DNA of 64,000 nt, taken from Branchipolynoe longqiensis (Eukaryota; Annelida; Polychaeta; Phyllodocida; Polynoidae). The stretch's first letter is position 1, and every line of letters begins with the position of its first letter. The notes below the pieces were generated by a model that was given only the letters and a program-made list of their open reading frames with translations, did not search any database and had not been told where the DNA came from. A program made the position numbers and the translations under genes. The DNA is taken from assembly GCA_030323885.1 (NCBI GenBank), contig CM059186.1, positions 174,041,047 to 174,105,046 on the forward strand, read 5' to 3'. Below are positions 50,424-60,652 of this stretch, in pieces.

Positions 50424-50538
50424 TGTAATAACAACATGTGAACACTCCGACGACCAGGATGTCTCCCTGCCCACGCACGGGCTCCCTACCCTCACGGCTA
50501 GCCCTGCCGCACGCGTGACATCTTTTACATATATTACA
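50424..50538 (-). repeat. 5' LTR of third Gypsy
   Basis: 115 bp, equal to the 3' LTR with a ~34-bp internal segment missing after GACCAGGAT. Confidence 0.85.
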
Positions 50539-51560
50539 GTGAGTGTGTGAGTGAGTGTGAGTGAGTGTGTGAGTGAGTGTGTGAGTGAGTGTGTGAGTGA
50601 GTGAGTGTGTCAGTGAGTGTGTCAGTGAGTGTGTCAGTGAGTGTGAGTGAGTGTGTGAGTGAGTGTGTGAGTCAGTGAGTGTGTCAGTGAGTGTGTCAGT
50701 GAGTGTGTCAGTGAGTGTGAGTGAGTGTGTGAGTGAGTGTGTGAGTGAGTGTGTGAGTGAGTGAGTGAGTGTGAGTGAGTGTGTGAGTGAGTGAGTGTGT
50801 CAGTGAGTGTGTCAGTGAGTGTCAGTGAGTGTCAGTGAGTGTGTCAGTGAGTGTCGGTGAGTGTGTCAGTGAGTGTGTCAGTGAGTGTGTGAGTGAGTGT
50901 GTCAGTGAGTGAGTGTGTCAGTGAGTGTGTCAGTGAGTGTGTCAGTGAGTGTCAGTGAGTGTCAGTGAGTGTGTCAGTGAGTGTGTCAGTGAGTGTCAGT
51001 GAGTGTGTCAGTGATTGTGTCCGTGAGTGTGTCAGTGAGTGTGTCAGTGAGTGAGTGTGTCAGTGAGTGTGTCAGTGAGTGAGTGTGTCAGTGAGTGTGT
51101 CAGTGAGTGTCAGTGAGTGTGTCAGTGAGCGTGTCAGTGAGTGCCAGTGAGTGTGTCAGTGAGTGTGTCAGTGAGTGTGTCAGTGAGTGTCACTGAGTGT
51201 CAGTGAGTGTGTCAGTGAGTGAGTGTGTCAGTGAGTGTGTCAGTGAGTGTCAGTGAGTGTGTCAATGAGTGTGTCAGTGAGTGTCAGTGAGTATGTCAGT
51301 GAGTGCCAGTGAGTGTGGCAGTGAGTGTGTCAGTGAGTGTGTCAGTGATTGAGTGTGTCAGTGAGTGTGTCAGTGAGTGTCAGTGAGTGTGTCAGTGAGT
51401 ATGTCAGTTAGTGTGTCAGTGAGTGTGTCAGTGAGTGTGTCAGTGAGTGAGTGTGTCAGTGAGTGTGTCAGTGAGTGTGTCAGTGAGTGTCACTGAGTGT
51501 CAGTGAGTGTGTCAGTGAGTGTGTCAGTGAGTGTCAGTGAGTGTGTCAGTGAGTGTCAGT
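50539..51560 (+). repeat. GTGAGTGTGTCA satellite, right block
   Basis: Continuation of the array at 39095-40049. Units of GTGAGTGTGTCA and GTGAGTGTCA alternate. The array is split by the third Gypsy. Confidence 0.9.
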
Positions 51561-51647
51561 GAGAGTGTGAACGGTTCTGGTAAAGGTGCAGGAATGCATG
51601 AACAGCCTGATCCCTGGGTGCACCAGCACACAACTGACCCACTACCT

Positions 51648-51962
51648 GGGCTGCGTTCAAGTGTGCGCCTCGGAGGAGCCTCGGAGAAATTCTGAATGTT
51701 GCTCTAGTCTGAATGTGATTTAGTTGATGGGTGCCTCGAAAATGGGGGCCTCCATAGCGTGCACTTCCTGCAGCCATTTGCAATTGAAAGAACAGCTCTG
51801 ATAGGTTGACACACTCGGCCATTTTGGAGGTGTTTTTGCCTCCTACTTGAAAAGCGTGACATCTCGGAGTCAACCCCGAGGCGCATGTTGAACGCAAATT
51901 CGCAAAAAAAGACGGTGCGGAGCCGTCTCAGAGTTGACTCTGAGGTGTACCCTGAACGCGGT
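51648..51962. mobile_element. TIR element with CTCGGAG words
   Basis: The left end CTGCGTTCAAGTGTGCGCCT and the right end (inverted) CCGCGTTCAGGGTACACCTC are imperfect inverted repeats. CTCGGAG, ACTCTGAG and GTTGACTC words recur inside. It directly abuts the next TIR element. The duplication was not resolved. Confidence 0.6.
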
Positions 51963-52107
51963 GCAGGGCCCATATTCACGATGCGGTGTTAGCTTACACT
52001 CGGTGTGTTTGCACTCCTTGTGTACTGAGTTTTCGCCGCTAACCCAGAAATCCCGGCCAAAACCAGTTTTGGCTCGCTAACACCGCATCATGAATACGGC
52101 CCCTGGT
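51963..52107. mobile_element. Small MITE with ~30-bp TIRs
   Basis: CAGGGCCCATATTCACGATG with CGGTGTTAGC at the left, and CAGGGGCCGTATTCATGATG with CGGTGTTAGC inverted at the right. About 145 bp, noncoding. A GTG on each side is a possible duplication. Confidence 0.75.
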
Positions 52108-52430
52108 GTCACACCTACAAACTGGTCAGCACCTTGTGTAGTGTGTGTGTGGGAGGACCGATCTTCCACCTCTGTTACTGAAGTAGCATTGTTCATTTGT
52201 GATACCTTTCTATTGCAGCGGAATTCCTGTTAGACATGATGATCCTAAGTATTTTTTCGTCGGAATTCAAATCAGGTAGAGTGTGCTTTGGAATTTAGTG
52301 CCCAGTTCCCTGAAGGGGTCGTTATAGTGCTGGTTAACCCCCTTGGGCCTAAGTGACCTGTCTGTATTACTTATTAAACCATAAATAACCCACAGAGAAT
52401 AGTTAGCTTAAAAGTGATCACCGTCAGTTA
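52108..52430. other. Intron sequence, no feature seen
   Basis: No recognisable exon or repeat between the MITE and the decamer repeat. Confidence 0.3.
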
Positions 52431-52593
52431 TTGTCAGATATTGTCAGATACTGCCAGATATTGTCAGATACTGTCGATATTTTCGACATTGTCCGATGCT
52501 TCAGATATTTAAGATATTGTCAGATTTTGTCAGATATTTATAATATTGTCAGATATTTATAATATTGTCAGATATTGTCAGATGGTGTCAGAT
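52430..52593. repeat. TCAGATATTG decamer microsatellite, left part
   Basis: Degenerate tandem TCAGATATTG. It resumes at 54187-54265 as TCAGATATTC after the LINE, showing that the LINE split it. Confidence 0.8.
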
Positions 52594-54186
52594 CATCATC
52601 ATCATCATCATCATCATCATGCTGTCGGTCGCGATGTGACAAAGACTGCTTTCATTACTTGACTGCCGCTCTCCATTTAGCTCTCTGCTGTGAGAGTTGT
52701 GTCCATGAGTCGGTCTTAATGTCTCTCAGCTTCAGGTTTCTCTTGATGGTATCCTTGAACCGGAGACGAGGGCGCCCTCTCTTTCTGTAGCCAGAAGACA
52801 GTTGTGAATAGAGGATCTGCTTTGGTAGCCTGTCTGATGACATCCTCATGAGGTGTCCAGTCCACCGGAGATTCTTTTTGATCAGAAGATCTTCCATAGA
52901 GGGCAGCCCTGTTCGTTTGAGTATTTCCTTATTTGTCACTTTGTCCTTCCAGGTTAGCCTCATGATTGAATGCAGATGTCGCATCATGAAGGCATGCAGC
53001 TTTTTCACCTGTCGTCTGTACACTGTCCAGGCCTCGGCTCCATATAGTAGGGTGGATAGCACGACTGCACGGTAGATCTTAGCTTTGACCCGAATGGACA
53101 CATGGTGGTTGTTTCAGAGTCTCTGGCGTAGTCGGCCGAAAGATGCACTAGCCTTGGCCATCCTTCTCTGTATTTCAGCATCAATGCGTCCATCACTTGA
53201 CATAGTGCTTCCGAGATAGGTGAATTCCGGAACAGAGTTCAGCTTGTTTCCGTCAACCATCATCTCCTCCTCTCGGGTACTTGTAGAGTTGGGTTGGTAC
53301 AGCACCTCCGTCTTCTTGATGTTAATCTTCAGGCCAAACTTCTTTGATGCATCGGAGAAAGCGTCCACTATTTTCTGGATCTCTTCAGCAGAGTGGGCAA
53401 CCAGTGCACTGTCATCTGCGAATAGTAGCTCTCTCACCAGTATCTGAGTAGTCTTGGTCTTCGCTCTGAAGTGTGCGACATTGAATGGACTGTATATAGA
53501 TGCCATCCCCCATGTCTCGGAAAGCCTCGTCGAGCATTGCTGATAGGAAGATGGAGAAGAGTGTGGGGGCCAGTACACAACCTTGCTTGACCCCATTGGT
53601 AACCCCAAACGATTCTGAGACTTCCCCTCCAGCACTAACGTTCGCCATCATTCCTGTAAGTAGAGCCTCGATCATAGTTGTGAACTTCTCTGGGCATCCG
53701 TACTTCCTCAGTAGCTGCCATAGCCCGGTCCTCCCGACTGTATCAAATGCCTTAGTGAATTTGACAAATACCATGTACAGTGGTCGGTCCTGCTCAATGC
53801 ACTTTTCTTGTAGCTGTCGGAGACAGAATATCATATCCACATTTCATGAAAGCTGCCTGCAAAAGTGTTGAAGTGCTGCTGGCTTTTGCAAGTTACCAGC
53901 GGCACTCTCTCGGGGAGGAAATAGAGGTTTCACACCGGCAAGAACATGTCAAGACAGGCGCAAAACTATTTGTCCCTGCAGTGGCTGGTCGGGAGATGTT
54001 GGGAGTTCCATACATCAACCGCCCTTAATGCTGCCACAGTGACATGGTTTTCTGTTTAGGGTTTGCTCCCTTAGCCTTCGGTTCTGTCAAGAACCTGTAC
54101 CACAAGGCAGTGGTTTACAACTCTGCAAGGCAGGGGCGTCAAACTCCCTGAGGTACTGTTATACCTGCAATACCTGCATACCTATT
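52594..54186 (-). mobile_element. LINE, internally deleted, 13-bp TSD
   Basis: Flanked by GATGGTGTCAGAT on both sides (52581-52593 and 54187-54199). Read on the minus strand: the 5' region with CAGTACCTCAGGG, then a break at TTTCATGAAATGTGG into RT, the C-terminal domain, and an (ATG)n tail. The endonuclease is missing. Same family as 28645-30589. Confidence 0.9.
52655..53850 (-). pseudogene. LINE reverse transcriptase and C-terminal domain
   Basis: Frames 53840-53412, 53635-53114 and 53101-52655 together give MDMIFCLRQLQEKC, FVKFTKAFDTVGR (motif A), KQGCVLAPTLFSIF (motif B), LLFADDSALVAHS (motif C), GLKINIKKTEV, FTYLGSTMSSDGRIDAEIQR, AWTVYRRQVKK, RWTGHLMRM and the basic end SGYRKRGRPRLRFKD. 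There are two frame changes (about 53450 and 53110). Because the endonuclease is absent this copy could not move by itself. Confidence 0.8.
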
Positions 54187-54199
54187 GATGGTGTCAGAT

Positions 54200-54265
54200 A
54201 TTCTCAGATATTCTCAGATATTTTCAGATATTTTTAGATATTCTCAGATATTCTCTGATATCGCG
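54200..54265. repeat. TCAGATATTC decamer microsatellite, right part
   Basis: Continuation of 52430-52593 beyond the LINE. Confidence 0.75.
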
Positions 54266-54323
54266 CTTGAGGCCCCGGTGGGGGAGGACTTGTGGATGAG
54301 CATTGGCAAAGATAAATTCTTAA

Positions 54324-54665
54324 AGCTGCACAGTCCGATGAAAGCATCAAACCTTTTTTTAAACCAAAGCCCTCACCTATATTTCATCCTACATATCCAA
54401 CTTAGATGCCGGGATATTATTAAGCATTTATTGCTGCTTGAAAGCAAATACTCAGTCAATTGAATAGAACCTGTTACTGCTGAAGCATATGGTGTTCGAA
54501 TTTTGACCTACTAATTAATTTAATATGTTTTCATTTCAATTATCTCCGAAGTCAATAATTTAAAACAAAAATTAAACTTATGTAAAGTAGATTATATTTA
54601 TAGTGGCCAATTTAATGTATGTATCCTCGAAAATAGCAGAGACTCAAGACCATCGGACCATAAGG
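54324..54665. mobile_element. TTAA-type MITE, copy
   Basis: TTAAAGCTGCACAGTCCGAT at the left (TTAA at 54320-54323), with the same internal order as 2815-3162. The right end (CCATCGGACCATAAGG) is degraded. Confidence 0.65.
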
Positions 54666-54989
54666 CCCATCCACATTCAAATGGCCTGAGTGACACAAGC
54701 CGCATAGTACGAATAGTGCAATAAAGAGTTAATAAAGTGTATTTAGATATCAAACATTAGCGAACATTGAAATTAAATTATATTTTAATATATCACTAGT
54801 CATTGTAAAATGTCAAACGAGCGATACCAACCAAACCAGCTCCAATATCACTTTCCTCGCACTGAGGGGAAAGCATTACATAATTACGCCATTTGGGCAT
54901 TTAAAATTCCACTCGGCGTTTAATAAATAGTCATAATATTATTATAATTGTCTAAAACGTTACTTTTATGAACATGATTCCCTCTCCCT

Positions 54990-55700
54990 CTCCTCCTCTC
55001 TCCCTCTCTCCCCCCTCTCTCCCACCTCTGGCTCTGCCTCTCTTCCTCTCTTCCTCTCCCCCCCCCCCCCCCACAGCTCCAACCTCTCTCTCTTCCTCTC
55101 TCCCTCTCAGCTCCCACCTCTCTCTCCCTCTCTTCCTCTCCCCCCCCCCCAGCTCCCACCTCTCTCTCTCCCTCTCTTCCTCCCCCCCAGCTCCAACCTC
55201 TCTCCCTCTCTTCCTCTCCCCCAGCTCCAAGCTCTCTCTCTCTCCCTCTCTCCCCCCGAACTCCCACCTCTGGCTCTGCCTCTCTTCCTCTCTTCCTCTC
55301 CCCGCCCCCCCCACAGCTCCAACCTCTCTCTCTTCCTCTCTCCCTCTCAGCTCCCACCTCTCTCTCTCCCTCTCTTCCTCTCCCCCCCCCCCCAGCTCCC
55401 ACCTCTCTCTCTCCCTCTCTTCCTCCCCCCCAGCTCCAACCTCTCTCTCTCCCTCTCTTCCCCCCCACCCCCACAGCCAACCTCTCTCTCTCCCTCCCCC
55501 CCCCCCAGCTGCCACCTCTCTCCTTTCCTCTCTCCCTCTCGCCTGCCCCCAGCTCACACCTCTCTCTCCCTCTCTCCCTCTCTCCCTCTCTCCCTCTCTC
55601 CCTCCCCCCCCCCCCCGAAGCTCACACCTCTCTCTCCCTCTCGTCCTCTCCTCCTCTCTCCCTCTTTCCCAGCTTCCCTCCCTCTCCTTCCCCCATCTTA
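54990..55700. repeat. CT-rich minisatellite (CAGCTCCCACCTCTCTCTCC units)
   Basis: Higher-order repeat of CCTCTCTCTCCCTCTCTTCC plus C-runs and CAGCTCCAA/CAGCTCCCA, with longer ~250-bp periodicity (for example CCCACCTCTGGCTCTGCCTC at 55020 and 55262). The Ser/Pro/Leu and Arg/Glu-rich frames on both strands are compositional. Confidence 0.85.
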
Positions 55701-55829
55701 TGGCCTCTATATTAATATTTTTTAATTATAAATAAATAAATAAAAACCACGCCGAGCACGCGCTCTTTTCAACAGAAAATGCAAATGACCTTTACAACTA
55801 AATAATGTAATATGGTGTGGGGAGCTTAC

Positions 55830-55913
55830 GCGTTGAGCTGAAGATGTGACGATGCAGATTGCAAAGCCAGAAGTCAGGAGTGCCAGTTGGAGTCGACCCG
55901 TCGCCGGCATCAT
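55830..55913 (-). CDS. Exon 1: signal peptide of SRCR-EGF receptor gene
   Basis: The ATG at 55913 is followed by a second ATG at 55910. It encodes 28 residues, MMPATGRLQLALLTSGFAIC then IVTSSAQR, and ends at a GTAAGC donor in phase 0. It has a short basic n-region, a hydrophobic core and a plausible cleavage site after SSA. Phase 0 matches SRCR exon 2. An in-frame extension upstream exists without ATG; the first ATG is preferred. The link to exon 2 crosses about 17 kb containing the third Gypsy, DIRS and satellites, so the assignment depends on phase and on the absence of another candidate. Confidence 0.6.
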
Positions 55914-56240
55914 CGCGCCTGTGTTCCGTGGTAGCCGGTTCCACTTCACTGTCTGCGGGCGTTGCTCATTTACATCTGCGAATATAGACCTCTAGAGGGC
56001 GCCTCGGGCTGACACTTAATGGCGCACCTCTTCAGAGAGGCAGACGATGATCTGGAATTTTGTAACAAGTTTCTCGATCCTGACGCATCACCTCCCCTTT
56101 CCTGGTTATGCACAAACCACACTCTTCCGGATCATATTTATAGCAACCACTTCTGTTGTTGTTGTTGTTTAAATTGTGTGGGTGTGTCTTTTTCTTTTTC
56201 TTTAAACCTTTCCTTCGCACTCTACTCATGTATTTATTCT
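55914..56240 (-). other. Upstream region of exon 1 (5' UTR and possible promoter)
   Basis: A moderately GC-rich stretch, unlike the AT-rich introns, with no clear TATA box. The gene would be transcribed leftwards from here. There is no direct evidence for a start site. Confidence 0.35.
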
Positions 56241-56900
56241 TTCTCCCTGTTTCTCGGTCTCTGCCTCTGTATGTCTCTGTCTCTCTTGCTCTCCCAATTT
56301 CTCCATATCTCTCTCTCCCTCCCTCTCCCATCCTCCCTCGCCCTATCCCATCCCAGCTCTCGTTCTCTCTCTCTCTCTAGCTCGTTTGGTGTGTCTCTCT
56401 TTCCCTCTCTCCCTGTCTCCTTCTCTCCTTCTTTCCCTCACTCCATCCCTCTCTCTCCTTCTCTCCTTCTCTCCCGCTTTCCGTATCCCCTCTCTCTCCC
56501 TCTTCCTCCCATTTCCCACCTCTCTCTTCCTCTCTCGCTGTCCCCTGTCTCCCTCGCCCTCCCTTCTCCTTTCCGCTCTCCCTCTCCCTATCCCCTCTGT
56601 TCCTTTCCGTATTCCTCCACCTCTCTTTCTCTCTCTTCCTCTTCCTCCTCGTCTCCACCTATATCTCTCTCTCGCTATCCCCTCTCTCCGTTTCCCTCCC
56701 TTCACCTCCCTCTCTCCCTATCCCCTCTCTCCCTCCCTCTCCCTCCGTCCACCTCTCTCCGTCCTTCTCTTCCTCTCCCTTCCAGTCTCCACCTCTCTCC
56801 CTCTCTCGTTGCCCCCTCTCTCCCTCTCCCTCCCTTCACCTCTCTCTCCCTCTCTCGTTATCCTCTCTCTATCTCTCTATCTATCTCCCCCGCGCTTTCC
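56240..56900. repeat. CT-rich low-complexity region
   Basis: CTCTCTCCCTCTC-type sequence with loose CTCCCTATCCCCTCTCTCC repeats. Both-strand frames are low complexity. Confidence 0.8.
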
Positions 56901-56962
56901 CCGTCCTGATACGACCTTAGATGTTGCCAGGACGTAAAACTCAAACAACCAAACCAAGCAAC
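56900..56962 (+). mobile_element. SINE 3' tail fragment
   Basis: CCTGATACGACCTTAGATGTTGCCAGGACGTAAAAC with an AAC-rich tail. Confidence 0.7.
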
Positions 56963-57525
56963 CCGCGCTTTCCTTCTCCACCCCATCTCCGTCTCTCCGT
57001 CTCTCTGTCGTTTTCTCTTTTAACCCGGATGTCGGTACAATGTTACATCAGGTGGCGGTGGCGAATAACCACGGCAAATGTTATACAGGCAAAGAAATCT
57101 TTGTATCTGATCAAATATTGAGATTGTCCGAACGAAATCGACTATACTTGCGCGGCAGGAATAGGCCTAGTTGTTCTTCTATTAAATTCACTTAGAATCT
57201 AGTAGGCCTATATGCCTATATTCCCTGTTGCGCAGCAACTAATCTTTAATAAGTTCGTCGGTAGGCCTATTAGTTTCTAATTTGGATACAGCCGATCAAA
57301 TCTAGGTATGTGTTTTGATTTCGAACAGTTTAGTTCGTGGCATTTCAGTTTAAGATCAATCAAATAAGAGTAAACAATAGGATAAGAGATCATTTCTTCT
57401 CACACAAAAATAGTGAATGACTGGAATTCTCTTCCACGGTTTAATATATCGGGACTCGGCCGTCTGAATCCCAAACATTACTATGCTCCACAGGTGTGTT
57501 CTGACAACTGTCTGTCAGTCCCCAC
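56963..57525. other. Sequence without recognised feature
   Basis: Upstream of the presumed gene start; AT-rich, with no ORF that carries a motif. Confidence 0.3.
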
Positions 57526-57529
57526 CTGT

Positions 57530-58010
57530 AATTACTCTCAACAACTCCTAAGGAAAAAGGAAGGCAAGTCGCGCAAGATTGACAGTGAAGAGGTTGTGCT
57601 TTATTGGCATCAACTCCTGTTCACTTACTGGTGACCTATCACCCTCACTCCTTACCAACTGCACACACAGATCCTCATGACTCTTTCTTGTGTATATCAG
57701 AACTAGTGCCTACAGCCCATTGAACCTGAGTCCAATGGTTGTTGCACACAACTCAGTGTCTTTGGAATACATGTTGCTAGTTTGAGTGTAGAAAGTGGAA
57801 TCCTCTCCAGGAGTGCTTCATGTGGGGTCTGTGTGTCAGGTATAAGGAATGCAGGTTATTGACACCCTCTACAGCCTGGGTGGGCGACGCCCTAATAGGA
57901 TGCAGCTGTCACTCAACCCCGACTGCAGGTGGTGTGCCTAATATATGCAGAAGGTCTGACTGTACTTGTCCAGCAGTCCCGTGTTAACAAGTAGTCGTCA
58001 ACAGTTACAA
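57530..58010. repeat. Dispersed repeat R2, GTGCTTTATTGGCA part
   Basis: GTTGTGCTTTATTGGCATCAACTCCTG and the surrounding 400 bp follow the same order as 33440-33970 (CTGCAGGTGGTGT; ACAGTTACA). This indicates two copies of one element. Element class unresolved. Confidence 0.55.
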
Positions 58011-58079
58011 CAAACATATATCAATGCTTCTCTCCTTCAATGGCACTCTTTCTGGTGCATGAAGGGAGCATTTAAATAA

Positions 58080-58975
58080 TTATTAACTGTCTCTTAAATA
58101 TGAACATCACATCACAATCTCAGTCGCTATGTCTTATCACATTTCCACACAGGCGCTTATGTCACAAAGCAAGTGGGGCACCCATTGCTTCTGTTACATA
58201 ATCATGGTCCCCACTCTGTCGCCCGAGAATAATGATGCGCGAGAAGGAAGAAACAAGGCGGGGGTGGAAGAAAGGCGCGTTTATTACACGCCTCAGCAGA
58301 AAACATGTTAGGTACATACATAGTGAAATATATGCAGTGGAAAGTGTAGGTACATACAAATGATGAAATATATGCACAGTGGTGTGTAGGTACAAGAAAT
58401 AAAAGATAAATGCACAGTGGTAAATAGAACAATGGAGGTAAGAAGAATGATGAGGGGCTCCCAGGAAGGAGCAGAGAGGCCCATAAGGAGCAGGAGAGAG
58501 TCAGTAAGTCCGGAGGCCAGGCTATTTGTCAGTGGAGTGAGGGGGTGCCGAGGAGCCCTCCACCCTCGGGAGTGAGTAGGTAAGGGAGAGTAGGGTGGGT
58601 GGGCGGAGGAAAAAGTGAAGGGTAGCAGAAGACGGCAGGGAGGTGAGTGCCTGAGGAGGGCCGGCGGGCGGCCTTATAAGGGGCGGCAGGCGGTGAGGTG
58701 CGAATGCTGGCGGCCCGGGGGAGGGTGAGATGTGGCGAGCAGCGGGCGTCGGGTGAGGCGTGAGCGCCAGAACAAAGGACTGGCAGGAGAGGGGGGGGGG
58801 GGGGGGCGAGCCGGGGCTCGGCCGAGGTGAGTAGGGAGCGCCACAGCGGCGGGGGAGGGTCTCTCCCTTCCCTCGCATCAAACGTAATGCTTCGCATTAC
58901 GACCAATGTTCTTTGCCAATATATATATCCGAACCGAAAATCTGTATATTTTTACAACAGGATACATGCTGTGAT
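58080..58975 (+). repeat. Dispersed repeat R2, part with TTTTCGGT end, interrupted
   Basis: 58080-58233 and 58905-58975 together match 37400-37620 in reverse. The interruption is the solo split-repeat unit 58234-58904. Confidence 0.6.
58234..58904 (-). mobile_element. Solo A-B unit of the split-repeat element
   Basis: The minus strand starts GGTCGTAATGCGAAGCATTA, contains CCCCTTATAAGGCCGCCC (TATA box), GGTGGAGGGCTCCTCGGC and AATAAA near 58283, and ends CTCGCGCATC. It matches A2B2 at 10211-10752 but has a longer and diverged B part. It has no ORF1 and is comparable to a solo LTR, presumably left after recombination between split repeats. Confidence 0.75.
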
Positions 58976-59114
58976 GGCACCGTCAATTAATGCATCTCTA
59001 TGAATGTAAGGCAGATCTATGGATGTTTGTTTTACTTATATTACCGAGAAGAACAATATGAGTGGTGTGTAGGCAAAATGTTGCCTCCCCACTGTACTGT
59101 AGGCTTATAAGATA

Positions 59115-59168
59115 GGCCTATCTATCTATATATCTATCTGTCTATCTATCTATCTATCTATCTATGCT
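59115..59168 (+). repeat. TCTA tetranucleotide microsatellite
   Basis: TCTATCTA units to 59164, mixed with TATATC. Confidence 0.85.
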
Positions 59169-59199
59169 TTCATTAGAATATTCAGTTTTCTGCAAACAA

Positions 59200-59740
59200 T
59201 ATATGACGTGCGTCATGCGTAAGTGATATGTGTTATGTGTAAGCGACGTGCGTGTGTTTTTTTCTGGTACAAGAAAGTGATAAAGCTGAGCTTCCATTAG
59301 GCTACCGTGCAGGGCTGGTATTTATAATGCATGTTATATACGACGTATTCAGTGCATAAGCGACGTGCGTTTATATGATTACATAGGCCTATATATGCCC
59401 TAATGGTTGGTTGTGGGATTTTTAGGTCAAAGTGCTAGTCAGCTAATTGCCAATATTGATTTGCCACCCTTCCAGGCTGTTATCAGGAATCTAATATTCA
59501 AATTTATTACTAGACTTCACAAGTCAGAAAATGCTATAAGACAGGGACTTGTGAAAATAGGAGAGAGAGATCTCTGATTTACATCTGTCATATGGAGGCA
59601 TTGGTACAAACTACTGTATGTAGAGTAATGTAGTATTCATACTATTACTTCTATGTTATTCACATTTATTTTTATATCTACCTACTCTGGACCAAATTAT
59701 GTAACTACCATAATGCTGAGTCTGAAATAAAGAATTTAAT
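59200..59740. other. Sequence without recognised feature
   Basis: The words GACGTGCGT and AAGCGACGTGCGT recur (59207, 59243, 59357). An ATTGAATTGAATTG run lies near 59735. A possible degraded 3' end of a mobile element. Confidence 0.3.
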
Positions 59741-59749
59741 TGAATTGAA

Positions 59750-59960
59750 TTGCATATCCCACTCAGTCACATTATCCTGACACTGAGCCAACCAGTCCTT
59801 GTATTATCCTAGTAATACCGAGCGTCTGGCTAGGAAGAGACAAGTATCAGTTTTAAGGCATTGGTTTGACCTGTACCAGGGTTAGAATCCATGGGTTCGA
59901 ATCCCACGATCTGCCAAAACAGGAGACGGACGCTCAACTTATTCGGCCATCCGGTCTGGT
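59750..59960 (-). mobile_element. SINE fragment with tRNA-like box
   Basis: CATATCCCACTCAGTCACAT and CCAACCAGTCCTTG match the SINE split by M2. GGGTTCGAATCCC at 59898 is box-B-like but in plus orientation, so this is a composite. Confidence 0.55.
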
Positions 59961-60024
59961 CGAGGTCCTTATGTCTATGCATTTAAAATTAGAAGTATGA
60001 TAATACTAATAGTGATACAATCAC

Positions 60025-60085
60025 TGTCACGTGTCAGTACCCGTCCTAATATGACATCTCGCGTTGCTATGCAATTAAAACGCTC
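60025..60085 (+). mobile_element. SINE 3' tail fragment
   Basis: GTCACGTGTCAGTACCCGTC then CTAATATGACATCTCGCGTTGC, a diverged copy of the SINE tail. Confidence 0.5.
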
Positions 60086-60202
60086 GTGCGTTCATTGACC
60101 TCATTTGTTTCTTGAAAGTTTCACACTGGCCTTTCTTGTTTCGAGAGAAAATTCCCCCTGTGAGATTATATTATGTGAGATTATATTATGTGAGATGATA
60201 TA

Positions 60203-60604
60203 ATGTCCCGTGGCTACATGGGACATTTAGCTTATCTTTGTATGCATGCCACCACGGCAAACTATACGGACGATGCGTACAGGGGCTATGATAAAGCAGT
60301 ACGCGAGAAGGTGAAGGAAAAAGGCCTCAAACATTTTAAGCTAGGTGATCAGGAGCTGTCACTCCTACACTTTAATCTGGACAATGCTAAGGCGCTAAAA
60401 GATACTAAGAAGGTGGCAGCCGCACGCACGGGCACGGGGGCTAAGAGGAGCTCGGAGCGTAGTAGTAAGGTCAAAGGTGCGTGTTACGCCTTTAACTACA
60501 ACAAAGACGGATGCACAGCCAAGGACTGTAAGTGGGAACACCGCTGTCTCGCGTGCAAAAGCAAAGATCATTCGATCGAATCGTGTGTGAATAAACGCTA
60601 CTGA
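60203..60604 (+). CDS. Gag-like zinc protein of YR retroelement
   Basis: 133 aa. YDKAVREKVKEKGLKHFKLG and LHFNLDNAKALKD form a helical N-terminal part, followed by a basic linker. A Cys/His array then runs CYAFNYNKDGCTAKDCKWEH to HRCLACKSKDHSIESC. Such arrays are common in ORF1 of DIRS/Ngaro-like elements and likely bind nucleic acid. The start is uncertain, and the usual gag N-terminal half may be missing. It ends 48 bp before the next ATG. Confidence 0.65.
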   Translation: MSRGYMGHLAYLCMHATTANYTDDAYRGYDKAVREKVKEKGLKHFKLGDQELSLLHFNLDNAKALKDTKKVAAARTGTGAKRSSERSSKVKGACYAFNYNKDGCTAKDCKWEHRCLACKSKDHSIESCVNKRY

Positions 60605-60652
60605 CTCCGCCTTGGTGGGGTCGGGGCGCATGCGTGTAGGCGGGAGTTGTGC

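Larger units (their letters stand above)
40050..50538 (-). mobile_element. Third Gypsy element, split by a DIRS element
   Basis: The LTRs are 40050-40198 (149 bp) and 50424-50538 (115 bp, internally deleted), both starting TGTAAT and ending CATATATTACA. The flanks GTGAG (40045-40049, 50539-50543) fit a 5-bp duplication, although the host array itself is GTGAGT-rich. The PBS TGGTGTCAGAGG lies at 50423. Order: Gag (50394-49537), [DIRS 43846-49536], protease-RT (43845-42991), RT-RNase H-integrase (42990-40731). It carries two in-frame stops and two small shifts. Confidence 0.9.

Noticed and set aside
39095..51560. CRISPR array or centromeric satellite
   Set aside because: Units are 10-12 bp, contiguous and without spacers, in a eukaryotic context. 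There is no sign of a centromere-sized unit.
54920..55735. Long Ser/Pro/Leu and Arg/Glu/Gly-rich frames on both strands
   Set aside because: They translate a CT-rich minisatellite. Open frames in several registers and on both strands are compositional.
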